Virus record (IMG/VR): IMGVR_UViG_3300020215_000031
Coordinates: 1 to 42,570 of that record
From: a virus
Reading direction: 5' to 3' (one strand)
DNA: 42,570 bases
Shown: piece by piece, positions 6,492 through 12,877 of the stretch
How the letters are laid out: each line of letters begins with the position of its first letter
Position numbering within the stretch: the stretch's first letter is position 1
Program-made: the position numbers and the translations under genes
Notes under the pieces: generated by a model
What the model saw: the letters and a program-made list of their open reading frames with translations, nothing else
The model's database searches: none
Told to the model about the DNA's origin: nothing

Positions 6492-7544
6492 ATGAAGAAT
6501 GTTTACCTTCGTAAAGGTGGCTACTACTACGCCAAGATGATTAATGGTAATCGTCAATGGATAAAACTACACACTCACGACTACGTGGAAGCCTTGGAGA
6601 AAGTCGTATCCATTCAAACCAATCCGCTCAACACACCTGGCCGCACACTCAAGTATGACATCACAAAATTTATGGAGTACAAATCTAACCGCAATCTTTA
6701 CTCTCGTGGCTCATGCTACAACAAAGCGAATGTACTCAATCAATTCGTTAGCTTCCTCCCAGATCGTGCTACCACTCAAAGCATCACACCGCAGCAAGTT
6801 GATCGCTGGTATTTATCGCTTAAACAGCGCGGCTTAAGTGAGAGTACATCTGTGAGCTATCTCATGGCTGTGCGAGCATTCTTTGCTTGGGCATCAGACA
6901 TTGCAAGGCTCAGACTCGACAATCCAACCCATAAAATTGATTGGTTTATACCTAAAACCAAATCTCACAAACCATGGGTGAGAAAAGATGATAAGAACAA
7001 ACTTATTACTAACGCTCCAAATAAGGATTTAAAGTATATCCTCTTTGCTGGCTTCGATGCTGGTCTACGCAAAGAAGAGATTATTGAAGCGCGTTGTGAT
7101 TGGTTTGATTTAGATCTCGGCCTCTTAAATGTGCGTAAATCAACTGGAAATCGGTTAAGAGAGGGGGAAACACCATTCTTCATCAAAGACCGCGATGAAC
7201 GAACAATACCCCTCACAAACGATTTTAGAGAGTTTTTAAGCGATTACCTAAAAGGCTTAGAACCCCTCGACTTTGCTCTTCAACCATACGTAAAGCATTT
7301 CCAATGGCGTTATCGCTACGACTTTCGTAGGCCATTCTCGAATTACATGAGCAGCCAAGGAATGAAATGGGTAACCGCACACACTATGCGCCATTCCTTC
7401 GCCTCGATCCTAGCCAGCCAAGGCGTTTCGTTGTTTAAGATCGCAACTTGGCTGGGTGATGACATCCGCGTAGTTCAATCCACCTACGCGCATCTTGAAC
7501 CAAAAGATAATGATATTAACAAGCTAATCTCAAATGCTGTTTAA
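6492..7544 (+). CDS. int: Tyrosine recombinase / integrase
   Basis: The 350-residue site-specific recombinase has an N-terminal arm-type region (MKNVYLRKGGYYYAKM), a SAM-like core-binding domain (about residues 55-140) and a catalytic domain with Arg in GLRKEEI (near 195), HTMRHSFAS (His and Arg near 297-300) and the nucleophilic Tyr in STYAHL (near 331). It should integrate the phage at the attP site 115 bases upstream. The ATG lacks an SD. It converges with the XRE regulator gene. Confidence 0.95.
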   Translation: MKNVYLRKGGYYYAKMINGNRQWIKLHTHDYVEALEKVVSIQTNPLNTPGRTLKYDITKFMEYKSNRNLYSRGSCYNKANVLNQFVSFLPDRATTQSITPQQVDRWYLSLKQRGLSESTSVSYLMAVRAFFAWASDIARLRLDNPTHKIDWFIPKTKSHKPWVRKDDKNKLITNAPNKDLKYILFAGFDAGLRKEEIIEARCDWFDLDLGLLNVRKSTGNRLREGETPFFIKDRDERTIPLTNDFREFLSDYLKGLEPLDFALQPYVKHFQWRYRYDFRRPFSNYMSSQGMKWVTAHTMRHSFASILASQGVSLFKIATWLGDDIRVVQSTYAHLEPKDNDINKLISNAV

Positions 7545-7555
7545 TGCGCTTAAAA

Positions 7556-7627
7556 TGACTTATAGACCATTTTATGCCATCAACCATCTTCAGACTAATC
7601 CAATCAATCAAAACGCCCTATAAGTCA
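7556..7627. repeat. Inverted repeat TGACTTATAG / CTATAAGTCA between convergent genes
   Basis: Perfect 10-base arms (7556-7565 and 7618-7627) flank 52 bases between the integrase stop and the end of the XRE gene. It may act in transcription termination in both directions or as an integrase/excisionase arm site. Confidence 0.5.
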
Positions 7628-7683
7628 AATGCGTGAGAATCTGAAGGAAAAAATCTGTATGGTTTAAAGAACTCATGATTCCG

Positions 7684-8064
7684 CTAAGGCTTTTCAAACC
7701 ATTTGATGAGTTTTGTTGCTTCATCAACGTCAAACATGGTTTGAACAACTAAGCGCGTAAGGTCTGGTTTGCTTTTGTAGTTGTTTTTAAGCCTCACAAG
7801 CTGCCTCACCCTGCGAATATCTGTTTCGACGCCGCCGAGTTCGATAATTAAGGATTCAGGCACTCTCTCTGAGAGCTTGATTGGACCAGCCTTAAGTTTA
7901 GACAGGATTGCATCCTGCTCAATGGGGTGTGGGGCAAACTTGCCAGCCACCCAACGATTCACTGTGGGCTGAGGATGGGCTACAAGCCTGGCAACCTCAG
8001 TCTGCGTTAATTTCTTTTCAGCCATCACGTCCCTAAGGCGTGCGGCAAACACCTTTTGATTCAT
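7684..8064 (-). CDS. XRE-family HTH regulator
   Basis: The 126-residue protein has an N-terminal helix-turn-helix (LTQTEVARLVAHPQPTVNRW, about residues 20-40), then a helical C-terminus of unknown type with VRQLVRLKNNYKSK. The start at 8064 has a good SD (AAGGAGT, 5 bases before ATG); a longer frame from 8142 would begin inside the AAGCAT repeats. It is probably a second immunity regulator (Cro/CII-like or plasmid-copy-control-like). The repeat clusters upstream are candidate binding sites. Confidence 0.85.
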   Translation of the reverse strand: MNQKVFAARLRDVMAEKKLTQTEVARLVAHPQPTVNRWVAGKFAPHPIEQDAILSKLKAGPIKLSERVPESLIIELGGVETDIRRVRQLVRLKNNYKSKPDLTRLVVQTMFDVDEATKLIKWFEKP

Positions 8065-8117
8065 ACTCGACTCCTTTGTTCTAAAAATACCCAAAGCATT
8101 GAAACTGTCAATGCTAT

Positions 8118-8160
8118 AAGCATGCTTCAAGCATTGCTTCAAGCATGTTCAAGCATGTTT
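8118..8160. repeat. AAGCAT repeat cluster 1 (near XRE gene)
   Basis: Four close copies occur: AAGCATGCTT (8118-8127), AAGCATTGCTT (8129-8139), AAGCATGTTC (8141-8150) and AAGCATGTTT (8151-8160), roughly one helical turn apart. Two copies are near-palindromic. They lie 55-95 bases upstream of the XRE gene start. They look like iterons or cooperative operator sites. Confidence 0.7.
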
Positions 8161-8282
8161 AGCGCGTGGGCGGCGGGTGGGGGGTAATACTTAACCAGCC
8201 TTCAATTTCAGCCAAAGCAATAAGAAGAAAAAGTAAGCAAAAAGAAGAAAGAAGAGAAGATAATACAATACAAGAAAAGACT

Positions 8283-8348
8283 AAGCATTGCTCAAGCATA
8301 AACAAGCATTGCTTGTAGCATTGCTTGTAGCATGCTTGAAGCATGTTT
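8283..8348. repeat. AAGCAT repeat cluster 2
   Basis: Six further copies of the same unit occur: AAGCATTGCTC, AAGCATAAAC, CAAGCATTGCTTG (8303-8315, palindromic), TAGCATTGCTTG, TAGCATGCTTG and AAGCATGTTT. The cluster is about 120 bases upstream of cluster 1, with a purine-rich plus strand between them. A weak minus-strand promoter (TTGACA at 8383-8378) lies just upstream. Confidence 0.7.
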
Positions 8349-8406
8349 TCAGGCAAATATTTCCCACTTTTGGTATATGTCAATAGATAGTGGGACATTA
8401 AAATTA

Positions 8407-8420
8407 GTTTACATGTAAAC
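8407..8420. promoter_or_regulatory. Perfect palindrome GTTTACATGTAAAC
   Basis: A 14-base perfect palindrome without spacer lies between the membrane protein gene and AAGCAT cluster 2. Its size is typical of an operator for a dimeric HTH protein. Which phage regulator uses it is unknown. Confidence 0.5.
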
Positions 8421-8476
8421 AGTTGATAGTGAGTCGATCTATGTCATTTGATGCTCTTTTGAATGTCAATGGCTGT

Positions 8477-8770
8477 TTATTCTTGGCCGTTTTTTGGCGT
8501 AGTGGCTGGCTTAGTTCCATCAACGTAGACCTTGATTTGATATGCCAAGAACGTGATGGCTGCTACAGAACACATGGCTGCGAAGAAATAGCTATCAATA
8601 AGCGGCTTCCCTGGATTCATGGGGGCAACCATCACATGGAGAATGATTCTGTATGCGATGGCTGCTAGGAGTGCTATTTTGAGGTTTTTGGTGAGGTATC
8701 CAATTAACCCTCCTCCAATGAGAACAAATGGATCGAGAGCCGTTGCGATGAGTTGAATGAGGAATGTCAT
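8477..8770 (-). CDS. Small membrane protein next to repressor
   Basis: The 97-residue protein has three probable membrane segments: LIQLIATALDPFVLIGGGLI, LKIALLAAIAYRIILHVMV and AAMCSVAAITFLAYQIKV, then a polar tail (TKPATTPKNGQE). It lies six bases downstream of the repressor on the same strand, so it would be expressed in the prophage. That position often holds superinfection-exclusion or lysogenic-conversion proteins, but there is no direct evidence of function here. Confidence 0.7.
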   Translation of the reverse strand: MTFLIQLIATALDPFVLIGGGLIGYLTKNLKIALLAAIAYRIILHVMVAPMNPGKPLIDSYFFAAMCSVAAITFLAYQIKVYVDGTKPATTPKNGQE

Positions 8771-8776
8771 ATTTTT

Positions 8777-9427
8777 TTAATCCGCGCTCGTTACCACCTT
8801 TCTGACCCTATACGCCCACAGAACCTTTTCTTTAAGCACGGTAAAAGCAGGATACTTATCTGAGTTCTCTGAAGTCAACACGAAGTGGTCGCCACGGTCT
8901 GTGGCGTATTTCAGCAATATTTCATTCCCCACATTCAAAAGAGTGAGCTTCCCTTGTTCAAGAGGGTGCCCTGGATAAGCTATTGCCATATCCCCTTCTC
9001 TCCATCTCGGACTCATGGAATCCCCACGAATGCTAATTACTAGCATCTCACCCCCTTCATCCACCCGCTCCTCTTTATCTGCGATTGTTATGTATTCTTG
9101 CGCTTCCTCTAAAACTTTCCGCATATCGTTAACATTCTGAACCCCCCGTAATTTTTCGTAGCTGATAATTGGCAATCGGCGCAAAGTGGCATGACCTGAA
9201 GAAATTTTTTGCAATGATTTCTCTTGCCCTTCTGAAAAGAAGAACAATGGACTCACTTCAGCGTTGGTGGCTAGCTCTGTAATTCTTGCAAAGGATAAAT
9301 TCTTTTTCCCTCGTAAAACCTCACTAAGAAACCCCTGTGAGACTTTAAGTTTTTCAGCTGCCTCCTTCTGAGACCAGCCGTGCTCATCGATTAACTGCTG
9401 TAATTTTTTCAAGAAAAGGGCATTCAT
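8777..9427 (-). CDS. S24/LexA-like phage repressor (CI type)
   Basis: The 216-residue protein has an N-terminal HTH (GWSQKEAAEKLKVSQGFLSE, residues 17-36) and a C-terminal S24 peptidase-like domain with the Ser in RGDSMSP (S137) and Lys in ILLKYA (K173). It should maintain lysogeny. A canonical Ala-Gly cleavage site before the peptidase domain is not obvious, so self-cleavage is unproven. I chose ATG 9427; a TTG at 9466 would add 13 residues but overlap the operators. No SD precedes the ATG, which lies 7 bases from operator 1, suggesting a near-leaderless, autoregulated transcript. Confidence 0.92.
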   Translation of the reverse strand: MNALFLKKLQQLIDEHGWSQKEAAEKLKVSQGFLSEVLRGKKNLSFARITELATNAEVSPLFFFSEGQEKSLQKISSGHATLRRLPIISYEKLRGVQNVNDMRKVLEEAQEYITIADKEERVDEGGEMLVISIRGDSMSPRWREGDMAIAYPGHPLEQGKLTLLNVGNEILLKYATDRGDHFVLTSENSDKYPAFTVLKEKVLWAYRVRKVVTSAD

Positions 9428-9433
9428 AAAAAA

Positions 9434-9450
9434 ATTCGCAGCCAGCGAAT
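9434..9450. promoter_or_regulatory. Probable repressor operator (ATTCGC-N5-GCGAAT)
   Basis: A perfect 6-base inverted repeat with a 5-base spacer lies between repressor start and early promoter. A second half-site ATTCGC begins at 9466, exactly 32 bases away (three helical turns), inside the early promoter spacer. This fits cooperative repressor binding. Confidence 0.65.
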
Positions 9451-9457
9451 TATTTTC

Positions 9458-9486
9458 TTTACACAATTCGCTGCATGAAATATATA
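9458..9486 (+). promoter_or_regulatory. Early promoter (sigma-70 type)
   Basis: TTTACA (9458-9463), a 17-base spacer and TATATA (9481-9486) make a near-consensus vegetative promoter directed into the early operon. The spacer contains the ATTCGC half-operator, so repressor binding would block it. Predicted transcription start is near 9493. Confidence 0.75.
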
Positions 9487-9489
9487 TCG

Positions 9490-9539
9490 CTCCACGCTAA
9501 TAAATTCTCCTATAGCAAAATAGGAGAATCCCCGTGGAG
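9490..9539 (+). ncRNA. Nested hairpin at early transcript 5' end
   Basis: An inner perfect stem ATTCTCCTAT/ATAGGAGAAT (9504-9513 and 9520-9529, 6-base loop) is enclosed by an outer stem CTCCACG/CGTGGAG (9490-9496 and 9533-9539). It would form at the very start of the early mRNA and hides AGGAG sequences in the stem. It may stabilise the transcript or act in attenuation. Confidence 0.6.
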
Positions 9540-9566
9540 GGGAAGCTTGAAAACACAAACCTTGTA

Positions 9567-9953
9567 ATGAAAACTTTAGACCAGCGAAAACAAAGCCTCT
9601 CACATGCCACTGCTTCGGGCAGGGTTTCGTCTTGCTCTTCAGGAGGGCAGGTTTGTGTACCCACTCCACTCTCGGAGCTGGTGGCAGGTGAGGCGTTTTT
9701 ATACACCGCCCCAGTGCCGCTTTCAAAAAAGCGTTCATCGTTTCTATCTTTTCACAATCTCTTCAGGAAAGAGGAAACTCTGCTTATCGGGTTATACCCG
9801 ATACGTCCGCAAGGAAAATCTCTAATAGAAAACACCGTTAACGCTATAGGGATTTCCCTTACGTGCGTTTTCTTAGTCTTCTTCTGTGAACATGGTTGTT
9901 CACAGCCGAAGTACCCAATTTCCCAATCTATTGGGATTCAACAAACAAGATAA
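9567..9953 (+). CDS. Uncertain open frame in the early leader
   Basis: An open frame runs through the leader (ATG 9567; in-frame GTG at 9534), giving about 128 residues with Cys and Ser-rich parts and a hydrophobic stretch near the end (GISLTCVFLVFFC). Other frames, including the opposite strand, are also open. There is no SD. The position, right after a phage early promoter, resembles that of small early inhibitor genes, but composition does not clearly support coding. It could equally be an untranslated leader. Confidence 0.3.
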   Translation: MKTLDQRKQSLSHATASGRVSSCSSGGQVCVPTPLSELVAGEAFLYTAPVPLSKKRSSFLSFHNLFRKEETLLIGLYPIRPQGKSLIENTVNAIGISLTCVFLVFFCEHGCSQPKYPISQSIGIQQTR

Positions 9954-9975
9954 AACCAGAAACCAGAAAACAAAT

Positions 9976-10452
9976 ATGATTATTGAAGGAAAAACGTATA
10001 CGCCAGCACCAGAGGGATTGCACAACGCCGTATGTGTCGATGTGGTTGATTTAGGTCTAAAAGACACCGAATGGGGAAAGAAGCACAAATGCCGTCTTGT
10101 ATGGGAAATTGAAGCCACTCGAAATGATGGAAAGCGTTTTCTCATCATGAAGGAATACGGTGTATCTCTCAATGAGAAGGCAACCCTTCGCAAGGATATT
10201 CAGTCCTGGAGAGGTAAACCATTAACCAGTGATGAACTCCGCAAATTTGATCTCGAATCGTTGATTGGCCGTGGATGTCAGCTCGTGGTTACTCACAGTG
10301 AATCAGATGGGAAGACTTACGCTAATGCCCAAAATGTCATGAAGCCTGGCACTAACGTACTTACACCTTCTGGCTCGTACACCCGCAAGAAGGATCGCAA
10401 GGACGAACAACAGCCTGCCGTTGCTACTGTTGGAGAATCTGATTCGTACTAA
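9976..10452 (+). CDS. Conserved phage replication-associated protein
   Basis: The 158-residue protein begins MIIEGKTYTPAPEG, then HNAVCVDVVDLG, EWGKKHKCRLVWEIE, and a block LNEKATLRKDIQSWRG. This matches a widespread family encoded at the start of phage replication modules, often beside exonucleases or recombination genes; a single-stranded-DNA-binding role has been suggested for such proteins but I cannot confirm it here. The C-terminus is polar and acidic (DEQQPAVATVGESDSY), as in SSB-like tails. The start is set by the family pattern; the upstream A-rich sequence has no SD. Confidence 0.82.
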   Translation: MIIEGKTYTPAPEGLHNAVCVDVVDLGLKDTEWGKKHKCRLVWEIEATRNDGKRFLIMKEYGVSLNEKATLRKDIQSWRGKPLTSDELRKFDLESLIGRGCQLVVTHSESDGKTYANAQNVMKPGTNVLTPSGSYTRKKDRKDEQQPAVATVGESDSY

Positions 10453-10505
10453 GATCAAACGATCTTAGTTGGCACCGCCCCCTAATGGTCTAAAGGCAGG
10501 GGGCG
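10450..10505 (+). terminator. Tandem hairpins after the first early gene
   Basis: TAAGATC-AAAC-GATCTTA (10450-10467) begins at the stop codon of the preceding gene. It is followed by CGCCCCCT/AGGGGGCG (10476-10483 and 10498-10505, 14-base loop). No U tract follows, so they may protect the mRNA end or mark a processing or antitermination site rather than terminate. Confidence 0.4.
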
Positions 10506-10624
10506 CGCTCTCGCCTAATCAAACCCACCACAATACCTAGCGCGGAAGAAAACTATCCTTGCCTTGCACCACAACAGGTAGTGGTTGGTCTGAAGACTAA
10601 ACGCCATAAAAAGTATCTTGCAAA

Positions 10625-11269
10625 ATGAAATACATCGTATTTGACATCGAAACCATGGGGAAGACGGAGGCTGAGCTTGAAGAGTTCATGCCCGAGTTTG
10701 AAGCCTCAAAGGTTCTTAAAGACCCAGACAAGATCAAGGCTGACCTTGATAAGAAGAAGGAAGAGTGGCTGCGTGAAGCACCATTAAAGGCTGAGCGAGG
10801 CGCTATTCTCGTTATTGGCCTTCTCGACCACAACGACAACATCCAAATCCTAGAAGGCGATGAGAGGGACATCATCGAAGCCTTCTGGTCTCACTATCGT
10901 AGGTCCACTTGCCAATTCTTGGGCCATAACATCAAGAACTTCGACGTCCCATTCCTGGTCCGTCGATCTTGGGTCCATGGTTTACAGGTGCCCAGCGATG
11001 TTATGTCTGGCCGTTACCTTGGCCGACGCTTTGGGGACACCATGGAAGCCTGGAGCTGTGGTACTCGCGACATGATCAAGCTGGACACTCTCGCCAAGAT
11101 GTTTGGCGTTGGAGCTAAGAATGGCAGTGGCGAGAAATTTGCTGGCCTCTACCTCGCTGGTGGCAGCGCTCGCGAAGACGCCCTGAACTACCTCAAGAAT
11201 GACCTCACCCTCACACGCGATGTCGCTAAGCGTATGGGGCTTATCTTTGGAGGAATATCTGATGAATAA
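10625..11269 (+). CDS. 3'-5' exonuclease, DnaQ-like DEDD fold
   Basis: The 214-residue protein has Exo I FDIETMG (D7, E9), Exo II GHNIKNFDVPFLV (Asp near 106) and Exo III YLKNDLTLTRD with Tyr and Asp four apart, marking the DEDDy type. The full family resembles predicted 3'-5' exonucleases related to PolB exonuclease domains. It probably acts in phage DNA replication or repair. An inserted charged helix (DKKKEEWLREAPLK) lies after Exo I. It overlaps the next gene by 8 bases. The A-rich start lacks an SD. Confidence 0.88.
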   Translation: MKYIVFDIETMGKTEAELEEFMPEFEASKVLKDPDKIKADLDKKKEEWLREAPLKAERGAILVIGLLDHNDNIQILEGDERDIIEAFWSHYRRSTCQFLGHNIKNFDVPFLVRRSWVHGLQVPSDVMSGRYLGRRFGDTMEAWSCGTRDMIKLDTLAKMFGVGAKNGSGEKFAGLYLAGGSAREDALNYLKNDLTLTRDVAKRMGLIFGGISDE

Positions 11270-11549
11270 GACGATTGAATTAGGAGATACGGTGTTCATT
11301 GAGAAAAAGTGGAGAGTCCCGCAACTTCGCGCTGTTACTAAGTCCGATGGCTCTTTCTGTCTCGAAGAAATCCCAGGAGTAGAGCCAGTCTATCAAACCT
11401 TCCAGTTTCATGGGGTAGTGGTTGGTATCCAGAAAGAAGTACTCGTCCTCGATTGCCCAGGAGGCGCTGGAGTCAGTGGCCGCTACATGGCACGCAAGCA
11501 ACATGTCGTTCAAGTGGAGAAACTCAGGAAAGAGCAGGTGGCCGCATGA
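11262..11549 (+). CDS. Hypothetical early protein (beta-rich)
   Basis: The 95-residue product begins MNKTIELGDTVFIEKKW and looks largely beta-stranded (VYQTFQFHGVVVGIQKEVLVL). ATG 11262 is chosen for its SD (GGAGG, 8 bases upstream) and its overlap with the exonuclease stop. The GDTVF/VVVGIQ pattern suggests a small SH3-like barrel, which is inference only. Confidence 0.75.
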   Translation: MNKTIELGDTVFIEKKWRVPQLRAVTKSDGSFCLEEIPGVEPVYQTFQFHGVVVGIQKEVLVLDCPGGAGVSGRYMARKQHVVQVEKLRKEQVAA

Positions 11550-11812
11550 ACAACGGAGGACCAGCGTTTCCATTGCAGCACGAAAAGCTCTTCATCAAAG
11601 ACCACATGGTTCAGAATGAAGTAGTTGAAGGCGCTAAAGGTATGTCCCTTCGAGATTACTTCGCGGCGCATGCCATGCAAGGCCTGCTTGCTGGGAATGC
11701 TCAAGACGAAATGATGGAAGGATTAGATGGTTTAAGCCCTAAGGCTGTGTTGGTAGCGCATGCTTATGAATTTGCAGACGCTATGCTCGAAGAAAAGGAG
11801 GCATGCGAGTGA
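11546..11812 (+). CDS. Hypothetical phage protein (MSLRDYFAAHAMQGLL family)
   Basis: The 88-residue product has GMSLRDYFAAHAMQGLLAG and a C-terminal helix AYEFADAMLEE. This arrangement belongs to a very common small phage/prophage protein of unknown function, usually starting with GGPAFP-like residues as here (MNNGGPAFPLQ). ATG overlaps the previous stop (ATGA). Confidence 0.85.
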   Translation: MNNGGPAFPLQHEKLFIKDHMVQNEVVEGAKGMSLRDYFAAHAMQGLLAGNAQDEMMEGLDGLSPKAVLVAHAYEFADAMLEEKEACE

Positions 11813-11985
11813 AATGGTACGGCTACATCGGTCGTGATGGCGAGACTTACGGTTCACTCTGTGAGTTTTGTGTCGCCAAGCTTTCTTGGTCTGACCACGA
11901 GTTAGCGGAACTCAGCGATCATGATCGAATTAAGCCCTGTCAACTTTGCGGAATGGAGGAGAAGTTTAATGAGCCTCTTCATTAG
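11809..11985 (+). CDS. Small zinc-ribbon-like protein
   Basis: The 58-residue product has CEFC and CQLC pairs about 27 residues apart, able to bind one zinc ion. I chose GTG 11809 because AAGGAGG lies 7 bases upstream; ATG 11803 is only one base from that SD. The GTG overlaps the previous TGA. No family is named. Confidence 0.7.
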   Translation: MKWYGYIGRDGETYGSLCEFCVAKLSWSDHELAELSDHDRIKPCQLCGMEEKFNEPLH

Positions 11986-12601
11986 AGTACAAAACTCATT
12001 CTGGCGGCATCGCAAGACTTTCAGGTTACGCGCCATCCTGGGGTCTGACGATGCTAAGTGGGTTGTACCTCAACTGTGGAGCTATGCCTCGGAAAATCAA
12101 ACCGACGGCGACTTCTCCTCCTACTCCGCACAAGAAATTGCTCAAGCTATCGACTACACCAAAGATGCTCAGACTTTATGGAGCGCTCTACATCAGACTG
12201 GCTTCCTGGAGGATGGTCGCATTGTCGATTGGGAGGAACACAACGCCTACCATTCAACTTACAAGGAGCGTGCTCAGAAAGCAGCTCGTGCTCGATGGGA
12301 CAAAGAGCGCGAGGAAAAACAAGAAGAGAGTGCAGAAGCTAAGTTCATCAAAGAACAGTTTGAAAAGTTCTACGCAGCTTACCCTCGCAAGGTTGGAAAG
12401 CCGAATGCCTTCAAAGCTTTCGAGTCAAAGAAGCTCTACGCAATGATGGACATCGTTATGGGTGCTCTTGAGAAGCAAAAGAAGTGCCCTCAGTGGCTTA
12501 AAGACAACGGCCAATTCATTCCTCACCCCGCAACCTGGATCCGTCGCGAAGGCTGGATGGATCAAGTTCAAGAAACAAACGAACCAGAATCTTTTATATG
12601 A
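11969..12601 (+). CDS. Putative replisome organiser / helicase-loader-like protein
   Basis: The 210-residue protein has an N-terminal part resembling winged-helix replication proteins (DDAKWVVPQLWSYAS, SALHQTGFLEDGRIVDWEEHN) and a C-terminal block FYAAYPRKVGKPNAFKAF, then HPATWIRREGW, a signature of phage replication-initiator or DnaD-like proteins. It should help load the helicase at the origin. It has a good SD (GGAGGAG) before ATG 11969 and is next to the primase-helicase. The middle is a charged, coiled-coil-like linker. Confidence 0.8.
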   Translation: MSLFIRVQNSFWRHRKTFRLRAILGSDDAKWVVPQLWSYASENQTDGDFSSYSAQEIAQAIDYTKDAQTLWSALHQTGFLEDGRIVDWEEHNAYHSTYKERAQKAARARWDKEREEKQEESAEAKFIKEQFEKFYAAYPRKVGKPNAFKAFESKKLYAMMDIVMGALEKQKKCPQWLKDNGQFIPHPATWIRREGWMDQVQETNEPESFI

Positions 12602-12876
12602 AGCCAGAACCTATCACTGTAAATGTTAACCGTCTATGGAATGGTTACGCTGACGTACGGAGTTACATTGTAGATAAAGCCAGACTTACTGGCCGCTCTA
12701 TCCTTATTACTCTTGGAGAAACTGGAGAGCAAAAGTTCTTCTCGCACGAAGATGGGATACAAATTAACTCAACCGAGTTTAAGAGTAAGTACGATAACGA
12801 GACTTACACGCTTGTCTCCTTTGAATGGGCCGCCAAGAAAGTAGCCCCTAAATTCCAAGGTATGCTCTTTGAATAA
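12598..12876 (+). CDS. Hypothetical protein upstream of primase-helicase
   Basis: The 92-residue product (MKPEPITVNVNRLWNGY) looks mainly beta-stranded, with LTGRSILITLGETGEQKFF. The ATG overlaps the stop of the replisome-organiser-like gene. No family is recognised; position suggests a replication accessory role. Confidence 0.75.
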   Translation: MKPEPITVNVNRLWNGYADVRSYIVDKARLTGRSILITLGETGEQKFFSHEDGIQINSTEFKSKYDNETYTLVSFEWAAKKVAPKFQGMLFE

Positions 12877-12877
12877 T

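Larger units (their letters stand above)
8065..8476. promoter_or_regulatory. Regulatory intergenic region of the immunity locus
   Basis: No credible gene is seen here. An open frame on the minus strand (8159-8398) is made of the repeat units and low-complexity DNA. The region contains two AAGCAT clusters, a purine tract at about 8218-8280, the palindrome at 8407-8420 and a possible TTGACA box. It should control the XRE regulator and possibly serve as a replication origin. Confidence 0.5.

Noticed and set aside
8159-8398. Minus-strand 79-residue frame of Cys/Leu-rich protein
   Set aside because: Its N-terminal part is the translation of AAGCAT repeats and the rest of a low-complexity tract; there is no SD and no credible protein pattern.
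9424-9738. Minus-strand frame overlapping the early promoter
   Set aside because: It would run through the operators, promoter and hairpin leader and has no supporting motif.
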